DNA from: Fragum whitleyi
Lineage: Eukaryota > Mollusca > Bivalvia > Cardiida > Cardiidae
DNA: 64,000 nt
Direction: 5' to 3'
Assembly (NCBI GenBank): GCA_948146395.1
Contig: OX411544.1
Span: 88,001,632-88,065,631 of the forward strand
The notes beneath the pieces were generated by a model, which worked only from the letters and a program-made list of their open reading frames with translations, made no database searches and was not told the DNA's origin. Both the position numbers and the translations under genes were made by a program. Each line of letters begins with the position of its first letter. The stretch's first letter is position 1. This document shows positions 1 through 10,444 of this stretch, in pieces.

Positions 1-2
1 AC

Positions 3-395
3 ATAGGGATGAGTGAATTTTCACTGCGTTTATTGGAGGATAGAGTGCAATTGCTTTAGCACATGGCGTATTTTCACTACTTTTATTATAGTTTATAGTG
101 CAACTGCCATAGCACATGGCAAAAAATCGCCCGTAGGGCGTCATATTTAAGCCATGTGTTTTGGAAATGGAAATGAGTGTTCGTCTCTTTATCGAGTTGT
201 CCTCTAAGGTGGAAAATCACAAACAAAAGACGAAATAGGGATGAGTGAATTTTCACTGCGTTTATTGGAGTAAAAAGTGCAATTGCTTTAGCACATGGCG
301 TATTTAAAGTATATAGTGCAACTGCCTAAGCACATAGCAAATATCGCCCGTAGGGCGTCATATTAAAGCATTATGTTTTGGCAATAGAATTTTAT
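3..395 (+). repeat. Tandem pair of ~232-bp repeat units
   Basis: Two units begin with ATAGGGATGAGTGAATTTTC at about 3 and 235. Each contains two GCACATGGC boxes, each preceded by a GTGCAAYTGC motif, and a CGCCCGTAGGGCG mini-palindrome. The partner duplication at 10563-10750 carries one complete unit and a degenerate remnant (10445-10560). I do not recognise the family. Confidence 0.7.
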
Positions 396-650
396 TTTCC
401 AAAAATGGAATGAAAATATAATTGGCCCCCACAATTGCAATCCTTTAGATTTAAGAAACAATTAAAATATTAGGTCAAATTATAAAGGTTCAAGTCTACT
501 TTCTGCGCGTAGTATGATCAACACATCATCTATTTTTAGATCGCATAATAAACGTGCAATGTTCTTTCGCTATCGAAGTTTGCTGGCATACAATTTACAA
601 ATTGTAGACATTTCTGGAGGATTTTATCATCAGAAAATTACTTCTGCTAA

Positions 651-875
651 GTACCTCTACACTACTCCATTTTACAACGAAATCAGCTTGATCGACCAAG
701 CTTGAGAGCGTTGCTTGATGTTCTTCGTCGACTCGATGTAAACGGCGATTCAAAATATGAGCTACATGCTTGTTATAAAAATATCTTTGAAAGTATTTCA
801 CTTTTTAAATTTTCGAATAGCGATGAATGGTTATGGAACGGAAACGAGGGATTTTCGAGTTCCTACATCACTTGA
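651..875 (+). pseudogene. Possible coding relic, left copy
   Basis: An open frame of 74 codons with no ATG at its start has a soluble, protein-like composition (Leu, Arg, Asp and Glu rich; for example RALLDVLRRLDVNGDS near its middle). The partner copy at 10994-11200 is open in the same frame but stops seven codons earlier. Differences between the two include replacements (Lys to Glu, Asn-Ile to Thr-Val), so there is no clear sign of purifying selection since duplication. Another frame upstream (about 514-705) could be an earlier part shifted by one base. It may be a decayed host or transposon exon; no family is recognised. Confidence 0.25.
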
Positions 876-1152
876 CTAGCAGATCGATCGTCGGGGAGGT
901 TCCAGAAATAAAGTGCAACGGATTTCCCCACGTGATGCGATTTAAACTAATCAAAATTCTTTATTTCATTGGATTTCAATTATTATTTGAATATAAGCAA
1001 CAAAAGACACACATGAATATCAATGAATTGATTAAATGATACTCTTCTATAATATTTCAAGTCCCTGAACGTTAGACCTAAAGACAATTCGGTAATTTCG
1101 ATAGAATCACATAAACCAGGATGAAACTGATCCCTCAAGCAAAACATAACTA

Positions 1153-1508
1153 CAGTTAATAACATAGTGAATTTGACATTCGCCTCAATCAAAACCATTC
1201 TAAATCGCTCACCCAGCGCTCCATTTGTTCATTCCAAACACTCACTCAAACCATTTAATAACGCCCAAACCCATTGAAAAATATAGAATCAACAACGTAA
1301 TTCAAAATAAATGTGGAAAGAACAAAAATAGCGATTTCACTGACATTATTCAAATTTAAACGTCTAATAGGTTCTTGAAGAAATAGGAAGCTATCTATAT
1401 ATGCAAATTTTATTTAAAGGGAGGTAATCAATAACGTTTATTTTGTTCATCCTGAACAAAGTTTGCGATATAGGATTACCTCCCATTAAATTCACTCAAA
1501 ACTCGCTC
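1153..1508 (+). mobile_element. MITE-A, 3' truncated
   Basis: The left terminal repeat CAGTTAATAACATAGTG follows TA at 1151-1152. The central palindrome is at about 1420-1485. The copy stops near ACTCGCTC, so about 100 bp including the right terminal repeat is missing. Confidence 0.85.
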
Positions 1509-2179
1509 TTTTATTATTTTTTGTTTTACCAACAAACCCAAACATTTTGCCTATTATATGTAGATTACATAAGTTGAACAGGGAGAGAAAGAAGAAGAAG
1601 AGGTTGACAGATGGGTCAATGTTTCGTTCTGTATCTTTTTGTCATTATTCACCAATAGTGAATAACTGAATAAGCTTGATCTTACATCCGTCACCGTTTC
1701 ACAGTACATGGTATTTTAGATGTTGCGACGGAAATAAATTACATGCAGCAGCAGAAAGATAAAAAAAAAACGTGTATCGAGTATAACATGTACAGCCTCA
1801 AAGACCTCTAACGTGAACATGTGTAGCAGATTACGTCTTATATATAGCGTCGTTAAAGTAAGTGAGTAAATAGTGTATTATAGTGACATGTGTATACATT
1901 TTAACATACAAATACAAAAATAGATAGCAAATAAAACACCCAGCCCGATAGGGCATATATGTCACCTTTTCAATGAAATATCTAAGTTCAAGTAAAATTT
2001 AATTTAATGGCGATTATATTTCAGCGCTTAGATTACAAGATGACAAGAAATTAGAACAGTGCCTACAAATGACTTCTGGACTTGAGATCGCCTTTCGCGT
2101 GAGATACGCAGTACATACGTTATATATATGTACAAACTTATTCATAATGCATCATATTTGCGTATACATTGGAGTATTT
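1509..2179. other. Intergenic, no gene seen
   Basis: This is AT-rich sequence with a few short A-runs. I see no long open frame, RNA gene or member of the local repeat families. Confidence 0.5.
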
Positions 2180-2252
2180 GTCGTTTGGCGATCAAATTCT
2201 TTAACTACAGTTTTATTCAAGCTGTAGTAACGAGATTTGATCGCTTAACGAC
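2180..2252. repeat. Foldback hairpin with GCGATCAAAT arms
   Basis: Arms 2180-2210 and 2222-2252 are imperfect reverse complements around an 11-bp loop. They start GTCGTTTGGCGATCAAAT and end ATTTGATCGCTTAACGAC. The GCGATC and TTAAGCG motifs recall the elements at 41240 and 62127. Confidence 0.7.
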
Positions 2253-2783
2253 GATTTTTTCAAAATAGACAGGATTGCCAAAAGAGCATTTCAATAGTTC
2301 TCAACTCCTCTGAAGTTTCATCAATGACACGTTCTTTCACCCTGTACTAAATGACAAAACAAGAAATATTGTAGAGTACCTCCGACATTTTTATGATCTA
2401 AACAGTGCTAATTGGTGAGGAAAATACATTAGTTTAGTAACCGTTGTTTTGTCTTCCTCTTTGATATGACATTTGACTTTTTGACAAATTATGGCAGTTT
2501 TATTTTCCCAGAAAGAGTTGCGAGAAATCTTTAAGAATGTTTATGGATGACAAAGTGTTCGTCTATCTATCCGCCCGTCCTTCCTATTTCTTAATTTATT
2601 CGACAACAGCTCACAAAATCAAACTCAAAATCACTAGCTTCAGCTTCTATCCAACTAAACTTAACAACGTTTCTTGACGGTAAACAAATAACATCTTTGC
2701 GATTTAGGAGAAAACTAGATGTAGTCCAAATGTGGAACGATGTTACGTGAATTTGACGATGTTAGTTGATATTGACGAGGTAC
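2253..2783. other. Intergenic, no gene seen
   Basis: No long open frame or recognisable repeat is visible. A run of short GATGTTA and GTGAAATT motifs near 2735-2790 may be an eroded MITE-A end. Confidence 0.4.
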
Positions 2784-3078
2784 GTGAAATTCTGATCAAA
2801 ACCATTATAAATAGCTCACTCAGCTCTTCATGATTTCAAAGACATAAATGAACGGTTAGCGTGTGATGGGTTCGCAAAGACAAATAAAGCTATTCATAGA
2901 GCCTGTATGCATTTTTATTCTGGGGGGGGGGGGAGATATCGCCAATATTGTTTATTTTGAACAAAATTAGCGATATTGTCTCACCTACCTTTAATTTCAT
3001 TCAAAATCACTCATTCAATTTCATTCCGAAATCATCCCAATAACATTCGTCGTATCAATATAACGATGTTGTTAACAG
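2784..3078 (+). mobile_element. MITE-A, degenerate copy
   Basis: Only parts align: CTCACTCAGC near 2817, a palindrome core TTTTGAACAAAATTAGCGAT at about 2955-2975, and a right end GATGTTGTTAACAG followed by TA. An 11-base G run at about 2923-2933 sits where the GGGAGGT arm should be. Confidence 0.65.
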
Positions 3079-3148
3079 TAAGTGTTATCTTGTATATGTA
3101 TTGCCCTTGAATATTTACACTTTTTAGTAGTTGTGGGACAACATGATA

Positions 3149-3583
3149 CAGTTAGTTACATCGTGAAATTGACATTCGCCTATATCAAAGCAATTCAAAA
3201 TCGCTCACTCAGCGCTCTATTCATTCATTCCAAACACTCACTCAAACCATTCAAAAACGTTCAATCCAATTGAAAAATATAGAACAACGTCATTCCAAAT
3301 AAATTTGGATATAGAAAAAATCGCGATTTCACTGACTTAATTCAAATTGTAAGCGTCTTGTAGGTTCTTGAAGAAATAGGAAGCTTTCTATAGAACTTGT
3401 ATATGCAAATTTTATTAAAGGGAGGTAATCAATATAGCTAATTTTGTTCATTCGAACAAAATTTGTGATATTGGATTACCTCCCATTAAATTCACTCAAA
3501 ACTCGGTCCATACACTCATACAATTTCAATCCTAAATCATTCCGAAATCATTCACCTTGTCAATTTCATGATGTTGATAACTG
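3149..3583 (+). mobile_element. MITE-A, full length (435 bp)
   Basis: TA (3147-3148) precedes CAGTTAGTTACATCGTG, and the right end GATGTTGATAACTG is followed by TA (3584-3585). This fits the TA target duplication and CAGT termini of the Tc1/mariner group. The palindrome lies at about 3420-3484. The short frames across it are not genes. Confidence 0.92.
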
Positions 3584-3718
3584 TACATGTACCCTTTCAG
3601 TATGCAACTTTATAGGAGGGTATAAGTAATATTAAGTGTTTTGTCTGTTGTCAATAGCGGTGGTTCGGAAGCATATAGAAAAATTGTATCTGACGGGCCC
3701 TTAATATCTTACATGTCA

Positions 3719-3911
3719 TTATTTGTTTGTTTGTATGTGTTTGAACGCCACTTTGATCACTTTTACAGTTATATCGATGTGGCTAGTGTACCTACATGTA
3801 TCCTGGTTTCCTATCGATCATCACACCAGTACAACCACAACATTTCATCTTACCCAACGGTTGCTCATCCGACTTAGGCGTACAACTTATCATATATCCA
3901 CTGGTGAGAGA
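3719..3911 (-). mobile_element. tRNA-derived SINE, head lost
   Basis: Read on the minus strand this matches the body and tail of the SINEs at 7404 and 59573: a TCTCTCACC box, a GATAACTGYAAAA-type box, and a TTTGTTTGTTTG tail on the plus strand. The tRNA-like head is missing and the copy runs directly into the hairpin-bearing repeat at 3912. Confidence 0.75.
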
Positions 3912-4328
3912 CAAACCAGGGATTGACACTAACACCAGTCCACGGGCCCGAGGCCTGCGGATTTTAGGAAGGACTGGTAGAAGCAACCAAAATGCAAGTC
4001 CTTCGGGCCTGTATTTAATGGTCATATTATTTCCAAGACGATCCAGTATTGCAAAAATGCCATTCCCATACAATTACTTTATTCCTTGTCCAATAAAATT
4101 ATTGTGGTAAAAGAAGAAATTGCTTGTCACAAGCAATTTCTTCTTTTACCACAGTGTTTTCTTTAAAATGTCCCCCTTAAATTGTTAAATAATTAGTATT
4201 GTTTTCATGGAGGACCTGTTACCTTTGGGGGACCAGTAAGATTTGTGGCTAAAAGGCCCTTCAGTAAGTGTCGACCCCTGCAAATGACACGTGTCAAATT
4301 GGCTTTTGTCAAATGACGGATAAAAATT
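3912..4328. repeat. Hairpin-bearing repeat, copy 1
   Basis: It shares CAGGGATTGACACT, CTTCGGGCCTGTA, a perfect hairpin at 4103-4153 and GGAGGACCTRTTA with the repeat at 12170-12550. The hairpin has 24-bp arms around the centre GCTTGTCACAAGC. The same hairpin occurs inside the unrelated piggyBac-like element at 16156. Confidence 0.75.
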
Positions 4329-4405
4329 GGTCGGGTCAGGGTTCGAACTCGCGGCTCAAGATTGACAGTCAAATGCGTTACCGCTGAGCTAGCCGGGCGA
4401 GACCA
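4329..4405 (-). tRNA. tRNA-like sequence (SINE head or tRNA pseudogene)
   Basis: On the minus strand an A box (TAGCTCAGCGGTAACGC) and a B box (GAGTTCGAACC) are correctly spaced. GGTC and GACC ends could pair as part of an acceptor stem. The anticodon arm pairs poorly, so a working tRNA is unlikely; it is more probably the head of a SINE fused to the flanking repeat. Confidence 0.55.
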
Positions 4406-5221
4406 GTTGCCCATTTACTAAACATCTTACGAAAAAATTATCATAATTCAAAGTTACAAATCGTACCTGGTGTTTCCATTCATTGTTAGATTCTGCCTTG
4501 CAATATCCCCTTGGAATCGTATGTAGAAGACGATTGCAATGAGATGAATTATGGCAGAATTCCATATTTAGTTTGACTTACACTTACGCAAAAAAAATCG
4601 TAAGATATTAAGTAAAACAGGTCCAATATCTTTACGAGAACAACTCAAAAAAAGGGGGCGGGTATATGTAGATAATACCATTATCAATAACGAATGTTTT
4701 TTTACGAATAAGTATGCCCCCCCCCCCCCTAAAAAAAATGACGAAAGACTTGCCAAAGTTTGAGTTCAATTACAAACTGTAGCCAGATATTTTTCAAACG
4801 GATTCCAAAATGAGTTCTTTTTCAAGACGCAAAGTATTTGCCTCGACTGAACTATTTTTCAAGACACTATTTTTGCCTCGACTGAACTATGTTCGTGTTG
4901 ACCTGTAATCATTTCAACGACTCTTGTAGTGGCCAAGAAAACATTACGTATTTTGCTGATGTTTTAGATTTGTTACAAGGTTATCTTTTCAACAAAATTA
5001 TTTGTGTCTGTCAGAGTAATTAGTTTTGTTACTTCATTCTGACAGAAACCTTCAGAACTTCACCCCACACTCCTGCCTTGTCCATCCTGTCTGATAAGCC
5101 AATTAGGCTGGGCTGTTTAACAAATAGGCCAAGCATGAATAATTTCATATCCCTTTGTACCAGAACAGTTTTCAGTCCCATTTATATTCAAACTTTAGAA
5201 GAGCAACAAAATAAACATCAA
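4406..5221. other. Intergenic, no gene seen
   Basis: It contains a 13-base C run at 4717-4729 and a short direct repeat (TTCAAGACACTATTTTTGCC-like, 4820-4890). No gene is visible. Confidence 0.5.
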
Positions 5222-5608
5222 CAATTAACAACATCGTGAAATTGACAAATCGAATGGTTTTGAAACAAAATTGAATGAGTGAGATGAGTAAGTTTTAGGT
5301 GAAATTAAAGGGATGTAATTATTTTGTTCAGGATGAACAAAATAAGCGATACTTATTACCTCCCTCTAATAGAATATGCACACACGTTCTATAAAAAGTT
5401 TCATATTTCTTCAAGAACCAATCAAACGCATTTTTTTTCTTGCTGTATTAATTTTTGAAGGATGTTTTTGATCTTATCATTTTTGTGATTTGGAACGTTT
5501 TGAGCGGTTTGAGTGAGTGTTTTGAATGAATAAATGAATGAAGCGCTGAGCGAGCGATTTAATATGGTTTTGATTAAGATGAATGTCAATTTCACGATTG
5601 AACTTACT
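5222..5608 (-). mobile_element. MITE-A, inverted
   Basis: The end CAATTAACAACATCGTG is at 5222 and the opposite degraded end CACGATTGAACTTACTATA is near 5608. The palindrome has a short left arm (GGGATGTAATTATTTTG), while the right arm ATTACCTCCC is intact. Confidence 0.82.
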
Positions 5609-5702
5609 ATATATAGTGTATTACACTCCATATTGATTTAATTTTTGTTGTGTCTAGTAAGATAAATGCAGTTTGTTCAAAAGAGTAAAATCCGACGAAG
5701 TA

Positions 5703-5790
5703 CAATTAGTTCCATCGTGAAATTGACTGTCATTCCGATCAAAATCATTCTACATCGCTCACTCAGCGCTCCATTCATGCATTTTTCTTC
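5703..5790 (+). mobile_element. MITE-A, 5' end fragment
   Basis: TA at 5701-5702 is followed by CAATTAGTTCCATCGTG and the subterminal CTCACTCAGCGCTCC block. It ends shortly after. Confidence 0.8.
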
Positions 5791-5820
5791 TTTATCTTCC
5801 TGCTATTCAAATACAAAATA

Positions 5821-6241
5821 CAGTTAAGAACATTGTGAAATTCACAAGGTGGATAATTTTGAAATGGTTGAATAAGTTCGATGAGTGAATTTTGAGTGAA
5901 ATTAAAAGGGAGGTAATCTAATATCGCTAATTGTGTATAGGATGACAAAATGAGCGATATTTTTACCTCCCTTTAATAAAATATGTAAATAAGTTCTACA
6001 AATAGCTTCATATGTGTTCAAGAACCAACCACACGCTCATATTTTTTATTGAGCCAGCTAAATTGCTTTTTTTCTAACTTAACTAATTTTCAATGATGTT
6101 CTTGATCTTATCTTATTAGTGACTTTAGAGCGTTTTTGAACGATTTGAGTGAGTGTTTGGAATGAATGAATGGAGCGCTGAGTATGCGATTTAGAACGGT
6201 TCCGATTAAGATAAATGTCAATTTCATGATGTAACTAAGTG
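5821..6241 (-). mobile_element. MITE-A, inverted, both ends present
   Basis: TA at 5819-5820 is followed by CAGTTAAGAACATTGTG. The other end CATGATGTAACTAAGTGTA is near 6241. The central palindrome runs from about 5911 to 5972. Confidence 0.85.
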
Positions 6242-7391
6242 TAAGCTACGAACAGAAAATGTTTGATTTCATGGAAGTTTGAAGCTAAAAAAACTTACAC
6301 CCCTTAGCGCTTAAATAGCGTATTTCATATTTTCAGTTTTCAATGATATTACTTGATGCACATTTACAATGTAAATACGTGTAGACCCTTTAGACGTTCT
6401 GAACGATTGCTCATTGAGTGTAAAGTAAAGTCTCAGATCAGCTTGTATATCAACATATTCTGGGTCCTTTATTACGCAGGTGTTTTTGCCTATCAGTAAT
6501 GAAGGGATTTCGGTAGTTGTTTTTGTAGTACATGATGCTATTTGGTAAGGTAGAAAGGCTCAAGTTGGTTGGATAGTGTCAAGAGTAAAGCGATGTCAAT
6601 TTTGTGATATTTAATATAACAAATAAATCAGCATTAAATCACATAAATATACAAGTTCTGAAACGTTCTAAAGAGTCACAAAGACAGATTTGAATTATCT
6701 CAATTTCAGAAACACAAAGTCCAAATTTCACAAAGAGGAGCAGAAATGTTTTTAGCAGACATTTTTAATGAAATTATGTGAAGGTTCTAGTAATATGATA
6801 TGGATAATTTCGTCTAAGATACAAGTTTTATTCAGAAAACTCACATAGCATATTGGGTGTCCTCCAATGAAAGATCGTAACAAAGTGAAATTAAAAATTT
6901 AGTATACGTATTACCTTTACCAGTAAAAATGTTGTTTGAGGCTGTAGATTCTAGGTTTGTCATATGTCTTCGAGTCAGGTTGTTGCCTTTTTAATGAAAG
7001 AAAATGAGTCAATGCTCGTTAACACAGCATGATGCTTTTCTGAGGAAAGCAAGGGATCATTCCTCAAGCAAAAAGGGGTCGTTTGGAAAGTACAATCAAT
7101 ACAGAAGCAAATCTGCCTACTCGACCTGCACATTAACTTAAAAGCCGTAGCGTTCGTTAAATATGATTTTCTAATTTCGAATGAACAATAATCTTATTTC
7201 TATTTTATTATATTTGAAATGCACATCCTTTTGGAAATCTAGTGGATCTAGACTGTTTGCTTTCTTTAAAAAAGAAATGATAATCAAAATATGTGACCCG
7301 TCATAAGGATAAGAGCCTTCTGGGAACTCAATTGACTGGCCTCAGTCGTTTTTCAGAAAATGTTTTGTTGTAGTTCTATTACGTGCCTCTT
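6242..7391. other. Intergenic, no gene seen
   Basis: This is AT-rich sequence without a long open frame or a member of the repeat families seen elsewhere. Near 7291 a TGTGACCCGTCA motif resembles the end of the repeat at 53112. Confidence 0.45.
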
Positions 7392-7403
7392 TAATCCAAT
7401 TTT

Positions 7404-7675
7404 GCCGCCGTGATAGCGTAGTTGGTAGCGCGATGGACTGTCTATCTAGAGGTCCCGGGTTCGATCCTCGACTGCCGCACTCATTCTTTCCGACTTTTTG
7501 TCTCTCACCAATGGGTTGATAATCGTAGACCTATGTGAGATAGCAGCTGGAGGCTAATAAAGGATGCGATGGTTGCACTGGTGAGAAAAATACCAGAATC
7601 TATTGTTGGGTGCTCCAGCCGCCGTGATATAACTGAAAAAATGTTGAAAGCGGCGTTAAACTCCATTTAATCAAA
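7404..7675 (+). mobile_element. tRNA-derived SINE, full length
   Basis: A tRNA-like head (7404-7478) has an A box (TGATAGCGTAGTTGGTAGCG) and a B box (GGGTTCGATCC). The body has TCTCTCACC and GATATAACTGAAAAAATG boxes, and the tail is short and AT-rich. Imperfect 12-bp target duplications flank it: TAATCCAATTTT before and TAATCCAAATTT after. The layout matches molluscan SINEs, but I cannot assign a named family. Confidence 0.9.
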
Positions 7676-7688
7676 TAATCCAAATTTA

Positions 7689-8335
7689 TATTTAACAATG
7701 GGGACTAAATCAATAGTTTTATAATGTCGGTCACAATTAGTTCCCTTTTGATAAAAAATAAATAAATAAAACTAAAGAAGAGTCTGGCCGCCAGACTAGG
7801 TAACTCTGTAAAATAGATATCAAAAGAAAAAGGATATTGTCCATGAAATGTCAATCTGAGTTCACTCTTTAAAAATGTCATGTGTAAATTTAGATTTATC
7901 ATTCTATACTCAGCAAAAAAAGAAAGTAGCCACTTTTCATTTGTCAAGATCTTTTATACTTTAAAGATTAAATGATCAATTAAAGTACCACTGTGTTTGC
8001 AGCGCTTCGTTTTCTCATGCACAAAACATTTTTCATTCAAACAATTTGTCATTTTTTGGTGTTTTTCGAAAAATGTCGGAGCCGTTGTTTTCTACGTCGA
8101 CGTACGTCACGTGTTCGATCGTGAGTTTCTTCTCAAATGAATTTAACCTCTAAAGCTATGTGGTTAAGAAAATCAAACATTAGTTGTGTTCCGTACAACA
8201 CAGTTTTGTAACGTGACCAAGAAAAACATGACCACAGGCGTAATCAAAACCCGTCACACGTTGAATAAATAATACGGACGTTAGTTGAAAAAGAAGATGA
8301 ATAAAGACGTGCGCTGGCCATTTCCGATAGAGTAG
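7689..8335. other. Intergenic upstream of an open frame
   Basis: Mostly AT-rich. Around 8071-8110 there is a CpG-rich patch with TACGTCGACGTA and CACGTG, unlike the surroundings, which could mark a promoter for the frame at 8336. This is an inference only. Confidence 0.3.
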
Positions 8336-8845
8336 TATTGTCATTCGCCCTCTTCAACTCAATTGGGTCACTGGGAAGACGTCACGCCAAATTTTCTCAT
8401 TCACGTTGACGCGATTGCCTATACGCTTCTTAACCACTATTTCAAAGCGGAAGTGAAATTAATGTCTGAACCTTTAAAATCGTCAAACCTTAAAACTAAA
8501 TCAATTGCCATTTTATTCCAAACGGGTGTAAGGCGAGCAAATTTCCTTGATATTCATACGAGCCTCTCCATTGAGGAAGATGGAACGTTGACGTTACGTG
8601 GTAATGCTAATGAAAATGAAATAGAGCATTTTGGGATTGGTTCTCTTGACAAGGAGCGAGCAGACAGAATTTTGTTAATTTTAGCTTTGAATCTGCGTAA
8701 GATGTTTTATGAATGTTTGAAGTGTTCATTTGACGTAAATTTAGTAGTAATTAGCAGAAGGAATAAAGTTGTCTTATCAATCCAGAATACCTATAGCAAT
8801 AATATTGCATTTCGCAAGCTTAAAACTGTCAGAAAAATCATTTGA
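8336..8845 (+). CDS. Uncharacterised open frame, probable coding exon
   Basis: The frame is open for 169 codons after a TAG at 8333-8335 and ends in TGA at 8843-8845. The first ATG is at 8462, giving a 127-residue protein. If the frame is an internal or terminal exon, coding could begin earlier. A run this long is unusual in such AT-rich DNA. The composition is balanced and soluble, with alternating hydrophobic stretches (RILLILALNLRKMF near the C-terminal third, then a strand-like VNLVVISRRNKVVLSI). There is no signal peptide, no membrane segment and no repeat overlap. I recognise no family. It could be a host gene or a domesticated or decayed transposon product. Confidence 0.4.
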   Translation, partial: YCHSPSSTQLGHWEDVTPNFLIHVDAIAYTLLNHYFKAEVKLMSEPLKSSNLKTKSIAILFQTGVRRANFLDIHTSLSIEEDGTLTLRGNANENEIEHFGIGSLDKERADRILLILALNLRKMFYECLKCSFDVNLVVISRRNKVVLSIQNTYSNNIAFRKLKTVRKII

Positions 8846-10444
8846 ATAATTAATTTAGAGTTTGCGATTGTTGAAAACGACCCCCTGGCTACGTTAGCGT
8901 CTACAATTCGGTAGCGGTTTCTTTAAATTACATAAAACTTTTCAAATTTATTTCCAAATGATTGGGGCGTAATTTGCAATATGTTTCAAACAATTCCTGT
9001 GTGCACTTTTAAAGAAATCCGAAGTTTTATTGGGTGGATACTTTTTATTTTTGCTCAGTATATATTCAGGAAATCAGCTAAGTGTGAAACATTTCGAGGA
9101 TCGACACTTTACGCATTACCAAGGTGGTCCGTTTCCGTGGGTCCGTTTCCGTCTGACGGCTCACATATGTTTTACGAAGCACGCAATTTCTCCATTTCTC
9201 CCGAGATGGGTTACATACAATTATATTATATTTTATTGGTTGGCTGGTAAACTTTAATAGTGACGGCTTTAGCAAAACTATATGTATGACAGCTTGCCTT
9301 TCTACTGACAAAATAATACTTTGACAATCATATATTTTGCCTAGATTCAAACGGGGAAGGGGGTCCAGATCCCCGATATCAACCCCTGGATCCGCCCAGG
9401 AACGTGTTCGTGTTGCAAAAAGAAAAAGATATCTTTGAAATATTTATTTAAGTCAAGGGTTATCAGTATCAATTTGACACAGTTTGGTCTAGCTGTTTGG
9501 TTTGTTATGTTTCCGGCAAAAAAGAGATAAATCTCCCAGAATTATTTCATAACATCCGGGCTTGGCCGGAACTGACCCGTCATGCTTATTAGTCGGAAAG
9601 GCCAATTGTGTGCGCGTAAATAACACGAATTCTTTGATTTCAAAGAGGGTTTGTCTAAATTTTGCCACGAGTCAATGAGTTTTAATTTGGAATTCTTAAC
9701 CAGAATGAACATATTTTTTTAGATTGGTTTATTTGACCTGAACTTGACCTTTATGTTAAAATAGCTTCATTATGGTTGACTAACATTTTATTTAAGTACA
9801 AAATGTCTGTAACATTCGATGTCGTTTACAGATTTTTCTGATGATAATACGTGTAATGGCTAACCGTATTGCACAAATAATTAAATAAATCTAAATGACA
9901 GAGTCCATTTAAACCAACCTACAGTTATACATAAAATCGTTGATTATCAACATCCACCACTTTATAATTGTATTTTTACACACCGAGAAATAGCTAGAAA
10001 TAAAATTCGATATATAGAAATCACAAAAAAAACACAAAAAAACATGGACGATGGTATCTACTAAACATACACAGAAACGTTTGTTCTGCAGTTCTGAAAA
10101 AGATATTAGTCCCCAAAACTTTTCTCCGTGAGATAAAAGCAGCTAATCAAAAAGGTCGATTTTTTTTTAGACGGGACTAATTTGACAACTAATATTAAAT
10201 TTCGTGATTCTAGATGGTTCCAAATTAACAGAAAATGCGGACGTCAAAATAAAATGACTGTTATTTGAAAATAAACAATCCTAGATGGTAGAAAATGTTT
10301 TGTGAATAGAAGACCTTGCACTTCGAATACAGTTTGAAAGCGTCACAGTCCAGCCAGTTGCAAAAGTGGATAGCAGAAGATGGAATACATTTCATCTTAC
10401 TCCCTCTAGAGCATGCATGGTAAGATCTGGCATAAGTTAGGAAC
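8846..10444. other. Intergenic with weak repeat traces
   Basis: No gene is seen. At 9088-9155, minus strand, a stretch around GCGTAAAGTGTCGATCC resembles the repeats at 49963 and 53112 and contains a duplicated GGTCCGTTTCCGT. At 9349-9403 there is a GC-rich patch with two GGATCCGCC/GTCCAGATCC-like halves. Confidence 0.35.

Larger units (their letters stand above)
1..1508 (+). repeat. Segmental duplication, left copy
   Basis: This stretch is closely similar, in the same orientation, to 10445-11868, and includes the MITE-A copy at the same relative position (1153 here, 11502 there). The shared element means the duplication happened after that insertion. The copy enters from the left window edge, so its true start is not visible. 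It has base changes and small indels relative to the partner, so it is not very recent. Confidence 0.85.

Noticed and set aside
3796..4110. Overlapping plus and minus frames of 104 and 93 codons
   Set aside because: They run across the junction of a SINE fragment and the hairpin-bearing repeat and are not kept in the related copy at 12170.
4329..4405. Functional tRNA gene
   Set aside because: A and B boxes are present, but the anticodon stem does not pair properly and the sequence is joined to repeat DNA, so it is called tRNA-like only.
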